Part shown: in pieces, positions 1-5,874 of the stretch
Layout of the letters: every line of letters begins with the position of its first letter
Position numbering within the stretch: position 1 is the stretch's first letter
Origin: Planctomycetota bacterium
GTDB taxonomy: Bacteria > Planctomycetota > Planctomycetia > Isosphaerales > Isosphaeraceae
DNA: 7,404 nucleotides
Direction of reading: 5' to 3'
Assembly (NCBI GenBank): GCA_021818605.1
Contig: JAKAUH010000061.1
Coordinates: forward strand, 1-7,404
Program-made: the position numbers and the translations under genes
Notes under the pieces: generated by a model
What the model was told of the DNA's origin: nothing
Database searches by the model: none
The model's input: the letters and a program-made list of their open reading frames with translations, nothing else

Positions 1-785
<785 letters not shown>

Positions 786-818
786 CCGCGGCGACCGGCC
801 GGACATCTCCCAGCGCGC

Positions 819-850
819 AAAACGCCCCCCGGGCCCGAGGGCCTCGGGGG
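819..850 (-). terminator. Intrinsic terminator of the minus-strand Spy-like operon, possibly bidirectional
   Basis: Bases 826-836 pair with 840-850: five C-G pairs, then G-C, a G-T wobble, G-C, one C-C mismatch and two C-G pairs, around a GAG loop. Read on the minus strand the hairpin is followed by CGTTTTGCG (A-run at 819-822 on the plus strand), so it fits as the Rho-independent terminator of the gene ending at 924. It also lies 40 bases after the glmS stop, and the convergent layout suggests it could block transcription from both sides, although the plus-strand side has no T-run. The pairing is seen in the sequence; the function is inferred. Confidence 0.65.
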
Positions 851-923
851 TCATGGGTGCGGCTGGGTCAGGGCCGGTCGCGAGAGGATCGTCGAGCCGG
901 CCCGGTCAATCGGCCGGCTGTTG

Positions 924-1574
924 TCAACCTTGCTCGTACTTGATGTCGAACGGGGCTCCGCGCATCTCCTTCAACGTCTTCTTCTGCTCGTGGTTGAGCT
1001 TCGCCTCGATCTTCGCCTCGGTTTGCTTGCGGATCTCGCCGACCTTCTTCATGGCCGCCTCGCGGTCGTCGCCAGCGTCCTGAAAGACGGCCCGCACCTC
1101 CTGCATGGACTCGCCCTGAATCTTCTCGATGTCGGCCTTCTGGGCGTCGGTAATACTCAGCCTCCTGGCGACGTCGGGGTCGTTGAAGGCCTGCACCCCG
1201 CGGACCTGGTAGGAGATCTGCTTGAGGCGAGCAACCTGCTCGGGCTTGAGGAACTCGCCAGCCGACTTGAGGGCCAGGGCTGACAGCTCGAGGGTGATCT
1301 CCATGAACTTACCACGGCGCTCCTGGGGCGCGAGGTTCTGGAGGCCCTCGAATTTCTCGCGCATCTCCCCCTGAATCTTCTCGTCAAGCGTGTTGGCCTT
1401 TTCGATCTGCTTCGCGTCCAGCTTGAGCTCCTTCTGGACGCTCTCGTTGACGAGGAGGCCGTTGTAGGTGCCCATGCGGGCGCCGAATCCGCGCGGAGGT
1501 CCTTGCGCGGCGGCCGGACCGGCGATCAGGACGATCAGGCCAAAGCCCAGAACGGCAGTGAGGTTGGTCTTCAT
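924..1574 (-). CDS. Exported helical protein with LTxxQ-like motifs (Spy/CpxP-like), paralogue 1
   Basis: This is a 216-residue protein of unknown exact function. Residues 1-23 form a Sec signal peptide: MKTN, a hydrophobic core, then GPAAA before Q24. The mature protein is charged, without further membrane segments, and almost certainly all helix. Four short motifs resemble the LTxxQ signature of Spy/CpxP periplasmic chaperones: LDAKQ (52-56), LKPEQ (109-113), ITDAQ (141-145) and LNHEQ (193-197). A central block, EQVARLKQISYQ followed by AFNDPDVARRL, is shared with the upstream paralogue. It probably acts in the periplasm as a chaperone or stress protein; that function is an inference from the motifs. 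The ATG at 1574 has an AGGAA ribosome site about nine bases upstream and keeps the signal peptide intact. It lies 138 bases after its paralogue with no evident promoter between them, so an operon is likely. The gene ends facing glmS. Confidence 0.82.
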   Translation of the reverse strand: MKTNLTAVLGFGLIVLIAGPAAAQGPPRGFGARMGTYNGLLVNESVQKELKLDAKQIEKANTLDEKIQGEMREKFEGLQNLAPQERRGKFMEITLELSALALKSAGEFLKPEQVARLKQISYQVRGVQAFNDPDVARRLSITDAQKADIEKIQGESMQEVRAVFQDAGDDREAAMKKVGEIRKQTEAKIEAKLNHEQKKTLKEMRGAPFDIKYEQG

Positions 1575-1670
1575 CGTGTCGGGTTCCTGGATGGGGATGC
1601 GGTTTGGTCGGGTCGGTCGTCGCGGGGATTTGTGGCAGCCCGGTCGGTCCGGTGGACAGCCGACCGCGCA

Positions 1671-1697
1671 GCCCGCCCGGGTCGATCCCGGGCGGGC
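1671..1697. other. Perfect 11-bp inverted repeat between the Spy-like paralogues
   Basis: GCCCGCCCGGG (1671-1681) and CCCGGGCGGGC (1687-1697) are exact reverse complements around the five-base loop TCGAT. On the minus strand the hairpin starts 15 bases after the stop of the upstream paralogue and about 100 bases before the next start codon. No T-run follows it on either strand, so a classical terminator is doubtful. It could be a partial terminator or an RNA-stabilising 3' stem that sets different levels for the two genes. The pairing is seen; the role is inferred. Confidence 0.6.
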
Positions 1698-1712
1698 GAG
1701 AGGCGACGGGTC

Positions 1713-2360
1713 TCAGTTGTTGCGGGGCGGGTACACCACGTCGAAGTGCGAGCCGATCAGTCCGGTCCAGGTCTTCTTCTGCTCGTCGTTGAGCTTCCCT
1801 TCGATCTTGGCCAGGGTCTGCTTGTTGAGCTCGCCCATCTTCTTCATGATGGCCTCGCGATCCCCCTGATTGTCCTGGAAAATTGACCGCCGCTCCTCGT
1901 TCGCCTCCTGCTCGATCTCGTGAATCGCGGTCTTCTGGTCCTCGGTGAGATTGAGCTTCCTGGCGACCTCGGGGTCGTTGAACGCCCGGGCACCACTCGC
2001 CTGGTACGAGATCTGCTTGAGCCGGGTGAGCTGCTCGGGCTTGAGGAACTCGCCGGCCTCCTTGACGGTCTCGGTGTGGATCTCGGCCATGGCCTCCCGC
2101 ATCTTCTTCATCCGCTCTTCGCCCTCGAGATCCTGGGCCGATTGCCGCGCCTCGCGCGCCTTCTCGCTCATCTTCTCCGAGAGCTCCTTGGCCTTCTCGA
2201 CCTGCTGGTCGTTGAGCTTGAGCTCCTTCTGCACGCTCTCGTTGCCGAGGAGCTGGGCCATGCCTCCGCGGCCAAAGCCGCCTCGCCCCTGCGCCGCCGC
2301 CGGGCCGGCGATGATCGCCACCAGCCCCAATCCCATCAAGGTCCGGATCATTGTCTTCAT
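1713..2360 (-). CDS. Exported helical protein with LTxxQ-like motifs (Spy/CpxP-like), paralogue 2
   Basis: This is a 215-residue sister of the next gene downstream. Residues 1-23 are a Sec signal peptide ending GPAAA before Q24, followed by a short glycine/arginine-rich stretch (RGGFGRGG, 25-32). The mature part is highly charged and helical, with possible coiled coil at about 45-100. LTxxQ-like motifs are LNDQQ (49-53), LKPEQ (106-110), LTEDQ (138-142) and LNDEQ (190-194); the third matches the Spy/CpxP pattern exactly. A periplasmic chaperone or envelope-stress role is inferred; nothing in the neighbourhood proves it. The start chosen is the ATG at 2360, because a GGAG site sits nine bases upstream and the protein then begins MKT like its paralogue. 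A GTG at 2375 would add five residues but lacks this support. It is probably the first gene of a two-gene operon. The family assignment is moderately sure. Confidence 0.82.
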   Translation of the reverse strand: MKTMIRTLMGLGLVAIIAGPAAAQGRGGFGRGGMAQLLGNESVQKELKLNDQQVEKAKELSEKMSEKAREARQSAQDLEGEERMKKMREAMAEIHTETVKEAGEFLKPEQLTRLKQISYQASGARAFNDPEVARKLNLTEDQKTAIHEIEQEANEERRSIFQDNQGDREAIMKKMGELNKQTLAKIEGKLNDEQKKTWTGLIGSHFDVVYPPRNN

Positions 2361-2501
2361 TGCGTCAGACTCCACGGGTGTCGGAACCGTGATACAGGTT
2401 GGAAAGGGAACACACCGTCCCGATCGGCCCGATCCCTCGCCACGACGAGCGATGGACGCACGATGATCGATCAGGCCGGTGCCTGTAGTGAGTTAGCGAC
2501 A

Positions 2502-2523
2502 AATCGGGCCAATCGGTCCGATT
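2502..2523 (-). terminator. Hairpin downstream of the FHA gene, weak terminator candidate
   Basis: AATCGGGCC (2502-2510) pairs with GGTCCGATT (2515-2523) with a single G-T wobble and a four-base loop AATC. On the minus strand it lies about 103 bases after the FHA stop codon and is followed by a very short T-run (TTTG), so it could end the FHA transcript before the promoter region of the Spy-like genes. The rest of 2361-2626 shows no gene; no convincing promoter for the Spy-like operon could be picked out there. Confidence 0.35.
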
Positions 2524-2626
2524 CTCGTCCCGGAATGCGACGAACCGTCGCGGAGCATTCGATTCGGCGGGAAGATGCGTGGGCGCGCGGTTGGCTCTCG
2601 ATCGCCGGGGGCTCGCCGGGGCTGGG

Positions 2627-3214
2627 TTACTTCACGTCCTCTTCGATGAGCTTGAAGAAGTCGTCGTCGGCGGGCGGCTTCTTGGCCGGCTCGGTCGCGC
2701 CCTGGAAATGCTCGGGCACGGCGTCGTCGAATTCGGCCTCGTCGGCCGAGAGCCGCTCGATCGTGGTCGGCGCCCGCTTGGGCCGCTTGGGCTTGAGCCG
2801 AGCGTCGTCGGTGTCAAGGCCGGCCAGGTCCATGAGAGAGCTCCTCGGCCGCTCCTGCACAACCTCGGTGTCCAGGTCCTTGTGCGAGTGCAGGAACGCC
2901 TCGGGCCCGGCCGGGTCGTAGGCGATGGTGAACATGTGGCCGGCGATGCCGAACTGATCGTCGGGCATCAGGCTCTGCTCGGTGGCGATCCGCGCGCCGT
3001 TGACGGTCGTGCCGTTGGTGCTCCCCAGATCACGGACGTTCCAGACGCCGTTGATCAGCCGAAGCACGCAATGCTTGCCGGAGACGTTCTCGAAGTCGAG
3101 CCGGACATCGCACGACGGCCTCCGGCCCAGGACCAACTCGGATTTGTTTAGGGGGATCGGATCGCCTCCACCCACCGGCTGCAAGATGCCCATGACCTCG
3201 GTTCGGGGTCGCAT
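2627..3214 (-). CDS. FHA-domain protein with acidic disordered tail
   Basis: This 195-residue cytoplasmic protein most likely binds phosphothreonine peptides, as FHA domains do, typically downstream of Ser/Thr kinases. The FHA domain spans roughly residues 20-100. Its conserved residues are visible: GRR at 30-32, the SGKH turn at 45-48 with the phosphate-contacting serine, RDLGSTNGT at 61-69 and VNG at 71-73. Residues 101-195 form a low-complexity, proline-, lysine- and acid-rich tail, probably unstructured, with two short motifs: SSLMDLAGLDTD (125-136) and the C-terminal ADDDFFKLIEEDVK (182-195). The ATG at 3214 was chosen because a GAGGG site lies seven bases upstream and the FHA fold starts soon after; a second ATG at 3193 is possible. 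The frame stays open another 137 codons upstream, but that stretch has no protein-like character and crosses the promoter. There is no kinase gene beside it. The domain call is very sure; the partner is unknown. Confidence 0.93.
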   Translation of the reverse strand: MRPRTEVMGILQPVGGGDPIPLNKSELVLGRRPSCDVRLDFENVSGKHCVLRLINGVWNVRDLGSTNGTTVNGARIATEQSLMPDDQFGIAGHMFTIAYDPAGPEAFLHSHKDLDTEVVQERPRSSLMDLAGLDTDDARLKPKRPKRAPTTIERLSADEAEFDDAVPEHFQGATEPAKKPPADDDFFKLIEEDVK

Positions 3215-3286
3215 GGCTCGTCCCTCGCGTCGAGAATGCGCCAGTCGCGCGTCGCAGCAAGCCGATATGCCATCGAGGCGCCGCGC

Positions 3287-3316
3287 ATCATACCAGCGCG
3301 GGAATTCGACCCTCAA
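3287..3316 (-). promoter_or_regulatory. Sigma70-type promoter for the FHA gene
   Basis: On the minus strand TTGAGG (3316-3311) is followed after 18 bases by TATGAT (3292-3287), the latter matching the -10 consensus at five of six positions and preceded by TGG, an extended -10. Transcription would start near 3280, giving a leader of about 65 bases before the ATG at 3214. This is the best promoter match in the divergent region. Confidence 0.6.
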
Positions 3317-3361
3317 GAGCTGACCACCGGCAACCTGCACTTTGTGAATCGGCGCGCGGGC

Positions 3362-3391
3362 CTGGCATCGGACGGACCGTTGCGATAGCCT
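3362..3391 (+). promoter_or_regulatory. Weak promoter candidate for the Tat-isomerase gene
   Basis: CTGGCA (3362-3367) and TAGCCT (3386-3391) are 18 bases apart, each only a partial match to consensus. Transcription would start near 3398 and the leader would include the hairpin at 3428-3456. Offered only as the best candidate in this GC-rich stretch. Confidence 0.22.
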
Positions 3392-3427
3392 CGCGACGGA
3401 CGGGCGAGGCGCCCGGTTTTCCATCCT

Positions 3428-3456
3428 CCCGGCGCGACGCGGTGCGCCGCGCCGGG
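3428..3456 (+). promoter_or_regulatory. Leader hairpin just upstream of the isomerase ribosome site
   Basis: CCCGGCGCG (3428-3436) pairs perfectly with CGCGCCGGG (3448-3456). Inside, CGC (3438-3440) can pair with GCG (3444-3446), separated from the outer stem by an A-C mismatch, leaving a GGT loop. The stem ends seven bases before the GGAGG ribosome site at 3464-3468. A structure this stable so close to the ribosome site could modulate translation or protect the mRNA; that role is inferred. Confidence 0.5.
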
Positions 3457-3476
3457 GCATTGCGGAGGCTGTAACG

Positions 3477-4361
3477 ATGTCGACAGGCATGGACCCACGA
3501 GACTGGACAAGGCGGCAGATGCTGGCCGCCGGATGCGCGGCGGTCGGGGCGATGGCAATCGGCGGCGCGGCGTCGGCCGCCGTGCGGGCGACCGACGAAA
3601 AGTCAGGCGCGGATGAGCCGTTCAAGCTCGGATTGCAAAGCTACTCCCTCCGCGGCTACCGGACCGCCGGCCATGCCGATACGGCCAGGGCGCTGAAGGT
3701 CTCCGGCGAGCTGGGAATCCACTACTGGGAAGCCTACCCCGAGCACATCCCGCTGACTCACAACCCCCAGCAGATCGAGGAGCGCCAGCGGCAGCTCAAG
3801 GAGGCCGGCGTCACCCTGATGGGCTACGGGGTGGTTCCCATGAGCAAGAACGCTGAGGCCAACCGCAAGTACTTCGAGTTCGCCAGGGCCATGGGTCTCA
3901 AGTACCTCTCGATCAGCCCGGATCCGGACGCCTTCGACGTGCTGGACAGGCAGGTCGAGGAATACGGCATCCCGCTGGGCATCCACAACCACGGGCCGGG
4001 CGACCGCTTCGCCAGGATCGAGACCATCGAGAAGGCCATCAAGGACCACAACCCCAAAATCGGCTGCTGCGTCGACACGGGCCACTTCCTCCGCTCGCGC
4101 GAGGACCCCGTTCACGCGGTCGAGGTCTTCGGCCCCCGCGTCTACGGCGTCCACCTCAAGGATGTCAAGGACGCGAAGACCTTCACCGTCCTGGGCAAGG
4201 GCGACCTGCGCACCGTCGACCTGCTCAAGGCGCTGGCGAAGAACAGGTACGAGTACTGCCTGGCGATCGAGTACGAGGAGAACCCCGAGGCCCCCGAGGC
4301 CGACATCCGGGCCTGCATCACCGAGGTGCACCGCGCGATCGCCGCGGCCTGCAAGGGCTGA
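3477..4361 (+). CDS. Tat-exported sugar phosphate isomerase/epimerase-like TIM-barrel protein
   Basis: This 294-residue protein belongs to the xylose-isomerase-like TIM-barrel (AP endonuclease 2) superfamily and probably acts on a sugar or inositol-type substrate; the substrate cannot be told. The N-terminus has a twin-arginine signal, TRRQML at 11-16, a hydrophobic stretch and ASA near 32-34, so it is likely folded in the cytoplasm and exported. C20 follows LAAG, but the hydrophobic region before it is too short for a lipoprotein. The barrel begins at KLGLQSYSLRGY (50-61). Likely metal or active-site residues are W84-E85, IHNHG (169-173), DTGH (200-203), HLKD (226-229) and AIEYEE (263-268). 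The segment LSISPDPD (144-151) lacks the glutamate that IolE-like relatives often carry at the equivalent strand end. The start is fixed by GGAGG eight bases upstream. It is divergent from the FHA gene and probably transcribed alone. The superfamily is sure; activity is unproven. Confidence 0.9.
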   Translation: MSTGMDPRDWTRRQMLAAGCAAVGAMAIGGAASAAVRATDEKSGADEPFKLGLQSYSLRGYRTAGHADTARALKVSGELGIHYWEAYPEHIPLTHNPQQIEERQRQLKEAGVTLMGYGVVPMSKNAEANRKYFEFARAMGLKYLSISPDPDAFDVLDRQVEEYGIPLGIHNHGPGDRFARIETIEKAIKDHNPKIGCCVDTGHFLRSREDPVHAVEVFGPRVYGVHLKDVKDAKTFTVLGKGDLRTVDLLKALAKNRYEYCLAIEYEENPEAPEADIRACITEVHRAIAAACKG

Positions 4362-4416
4362 CAACCGATACCCCAGAAGTGTTGAAGAATCCGCACGAAG
4401 GGACAATCCTGGACGA

Positions 4417-4465
4417 CCGGGGTGGGCGCGGGGCCGTCAGGTCGATCGCCGCGACCCTACCCCGG
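4417..4465. other. Long imperfect hairpin between isomerase and hydrolase genes
   Basis: Bases 4417-4431 (CCGGGGTGGGCGCGG) pair with 4449-4465 over 15 base pairs, interrupted only by single-base bulges at A4454 and T4458, with a 17-base loop. It starts 55 bases after the isomerase stop and ends about 50 bases before the hydrolase -10 candidate. No T-run follows on either strand. It may be a Rho-assisted terminator, a 3' stabilising structure or a small structured RNA; the pairing is seen and the role is open. Confidence 0.5.
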
Positions 4466-4512
4466 GGCGTCCCGGCGATCCGGGCAAATGGGCTCGGCGC
4501 CAGGACGCGGCC

Positions 4513-4521
4513 TGCTACACT
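4513..4521 (+). promoter_or_regulatory. Extended -10 promoter candidate for the hydrolase
   Basis: TGCTACACT holds a TACACT -10 element (4516-4521) preceded by TGC. No convincing -35 box is seen about 17 bases upstream. Transcription would start near 4528, giving a leader of about 44 bases. Confidence 0.4.
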
Positions 4522-4571
4522 GAATCCTTCGGGGCCGAGGTGCGCCATCGGGCCAGGGGGACACGTCGACA

Positions 4572-5447
4572 ATGAAGATCGGACAGCGCGGCGCGGCGAC
4601 GGCGGCAGCGCCGGCCCGCGACATCGAGGTCGGCACCTCCGGCGGATTGACGCTCCGCGGCCGATGGTGGCCCCGGCCCGATCCACGCGGCACGCTGGTC
4701 ATCGCCCACGGCTTCGGTGAGCACGGCGGCACCTTCCGACACGTCGCCGAGTCGCTGGGCCCCGCGCTCGCGATCGACGTCGTCGCCGTCGACTTCCGCG
4801 GCCATGGCCGCAGTCCCGGGCGGCGCGGCGTGGTCCGCCGCTATGACGAGCTGACCGACGATCTGCACGGCGTGCTGGAATGGACCGCCCGCCGGCGCCC
4901 CGATCTGCCGCGGTTCCTGCTCGGCCACTCCAACGGCGGCCAGGTCGCCTTGCGGTCGGCCCTGGCGAATCCGGCCCCGATCAACGGTCTGATCGTTTCC
5001 AACCCGGCCCTCCGGATCGCCCTGCCAATCCCCCCGTACAAGCTGAAGCTGGGCAGGTTCCTCCTCCAGCACGCCCCGTGGATCACGCTGAACAGCCCGA
5101 TGCGCGTGCACCTACTGACCCGCGACCCGGAAGTCCAGCGCCAGCATCTTGCCGACCGCCTGCGGCACCACCGGATGAGCGCACCGCTGTTCTTCGGCAT
5201 GGTCGAAGGCGGCGAGATGCTGCTGCGCCGCGCGGCGGAGATCCGCGTCCCGACCCTGCTGATCGTCGGCGGCCAGGATCCGGTCGTCGACCCCGCCGCG
5301 GCCCGTCAGCTTTACGACCACCTCGGCAGCGAGGACAGGACGCTGCTGCTTTACCCAAAAATGCTCCACGAGCCGCTCAACGAGCTCGGCCGCGAGCAGG
5401 TACTCGACGACGTGGTACGCTGGATCGAAGGCCGGTTGAATCACTGA
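4572..5447 (+). CDS. Alpha/beta hydrolase, monoacylglycerol lipase / lysophospholipase type
   Basis: This 291-residue serine hydrolase of the alpha/beta fold probably cleaves monoacylglycerols, lysophospholipids or similar esters in the cytoplasm. Visible features in order: LVIAHGFGEH (42-51), which supplies the oxyanion-hole region, VAVDFRGHGRSPGRRG (71-86), typical of the monoglyceride-lipase branch, the nucleophile elbow GHSNGG with Ser120, the acid in VGGQDPVVD (Asp236) and the base in KMLHEPLNE (His266). The complete triad, spacing and length match the family. A lid-like insertion occupies about 145-215. There is no signal peptide; the first 15 residues are alanine-rich and not conserved-looking. 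The ATG at 4572 has an AGGGGG site 11 bases upstream, slightly far. It is flanked by a hairpin and a promoter candidate upstream and a hairpin-rich gap downstream, so it is probably its own unit. Fold and catalytic class are very sure; the substrate is inferred. Confidence 0.93.
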   Translation: MKIGQRGAATAAAPARDIEVGTSGGLTLRGRWWPRPDPRGTLVIAHGFGEHGGTFRHVAESLGPALAIDVVAVDFRGHGRSPGRRGVVRRYDELTDDLHGVLEWTARRRPDLPRFLLGHSNGGQVALRSALANPAPINGLIVSNPALRIALPIPPYKLKLGRFLLQHAPWITLNSPMRVHLLTRDPEVQRQHLADRLRHHRMSAPLFFGMVEGGEMLLRRAAEIRVPTLLIVGGQDPVVDPAAARQLYDHLGSEDRTLLLYPKMLHEPLNELGREQVLDDVVRWIEGRLNH

Positions 5448-5750
5448 TCCTCGTTCGTCGCGGCGAGTATCCGGAAGCACGCTGCCCACGCATCTCCAGG
5501 GTTTCGAGCACATCCCGGCGCGTCAGTGGTAACGAACTGACAATCTCCTCAAAGCGGTGGTCGTATCCGACAGCCGAGCGCTCGCTCGCATCGGCTGGCC
5601 AGAGGCACCGCGCGAACCCAGTTCGCGGCAACCACCCCGTCCCGCGCCTCCCGACCCACAGCATTCGCGGGTTCAGTCGCATCCATCTACTGCCATTCCA
5701 GAATCCCTTCCGGTTTTTCTGGCGACGCCTCGGTCGACCGGCCGATCCCT
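5448..5750. other. Non-coding stretch with a run of small hairpins
   Basis: No convincing gene is seen on either strand. Three inverted repeats follow one another: GTCAGT/ACTGAC (5522-5527 with 5536-5541), CAGCCGA/TCGGCTG (5571-5577 with 5591-5597, with three more internal pairs) and CGCGAAC/GTTCGCG (5611-5617 with 5621-5627, three-base loop). The terminator-like site at 5698-5718 closes the series. The stretch could be a long 3' leader of the hydrolase mRNA or a small RNA; no promoter for such an RNA was identified. A minus-strand open frame covers it but overlaps the hydrolase end and lacks a recognisable domain. Confidence 0.4.
5698..5718 (+). terminator. Weak intrinsic terminator candidate before the lipoprotein promoter
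   Basis: CCAGAA (5698-5703) can pair with TTCCGG (5708-5713) at five of six positions (one A-C mismatch) across the loop TCCC, and is followed at once by TTTTT (5714-5718). The stem is short, so strength is doubtful, but the T-run and the place, just ahead of a new promoter, fit a terminator. Confidence 0.3.
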
Positions 5751-5781
5751 TTGTACTAGTAGAACAACACAATGGTACAAT
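5751..5781 (+). promoter_or_regulatory. Promoter for the lipoprotein gene
   Basis: TGGTACAAT (5773-5781) gives a TACAAT -10 element, five of six matches, with a TGn extension. TTGTAC (5751-5756) is a possible -35 box with a long 19-base spacer. The segment 5750-5782 is clearly more AT-rich than its surroundings. Transcription would start near 5788, with a leader of about 87 bases before the chosen ATG. Confidence 0.6.
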
Positions 5782-5874
5782 GCTCGGTCAGCGTCCCAAC
5801 CGTCGGAGGACCGGCGACCGGGACATCGGCTCGTTCATCACGTCAGGATGACGCGATCGGACACAGAGGTCATG

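Larger units (their letters stand above)
924..2360 (-). repeat. Tandem gene duplication (two about 650-bp coding copies)
   Basis: The two minus-strand genes at 924-1574 and 1713-2360 are direct paralogous copies. Both begin MKT, share the signal-peptide end IAGPAAAQG, then NESVQKELKL, AGEFLKPEQ, RLKQISYQ, AFNDP, and end with an LNxEQKKT segment. Similarity is also visible at the DNA level, for example around 975-1075 versus 1775-1865. By eye more than half the residues match in the C-terminal half, while the segment between residues 60 and 100 has diverged. Lengths are nearly equal, 216 and 215 residues, so this looks like duplication of a whole gene followed by divergence. Confidence 0.85.

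Noticed and set aside
2373..2375. GTG at 2375 as start of the upstream Spy-like gene
   Set aside because: The ATG at 2360 has GGAG nine bases before it and matches the MKT start of the paralogue.
1920..2921. Plus-strand open frame of 333 codons
   Set aside because: It is antisense to the second Spy-like gene and the FHA gene, is rich in leucine and arginine as expected for an antisense frame of GC-rich genes, and would require both well-supported genes to be wrong.
3215..3625. 137-codon N-terminal extension of the FHA frame
   Set aside because: It lacks protein-like character, overlaps the divergent promoter and the isomerase start, and the ATG at 3214 has a good ribosome site.
3603..4406. 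Minus-strand open frame of 267 codons
   Set aside because: It is fully antisense to the Tat-isomerase gene, which has a signal peptide, a ribosome site and clear family motifs.
4382..4407. TTGAAG followed by GACAAT as a promoter after the isomerase gene
   Set aside because: The spacing of 14 bases is too short and the -10 match is poor.
5377..5772. Minus-strand open frame of 131 codons, including a stretch reading SSLPLTRRDVLETLEMRG
   Set aside because: It overlaps the end of the hydrolase gene and the lipoprotein promoter, has a mixed third-position composition and no domain I recognise. A remnant gene is conceivable, and a protein search of this stretch would settle it.
4880..5851. Plus-strand open frame of 323 codons
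   Set aside because: It is a shifted frame inside the hydrolase gene, rich in proline and arginine, and it continues into the non-coding gap.
5557..5874. Longer start for the lipoprotein gene
   Set aside because: The added residues are low-complexity and proline/arginine-rich, they run across the promoter, and they would bury the signal peptide deep inside the protein.
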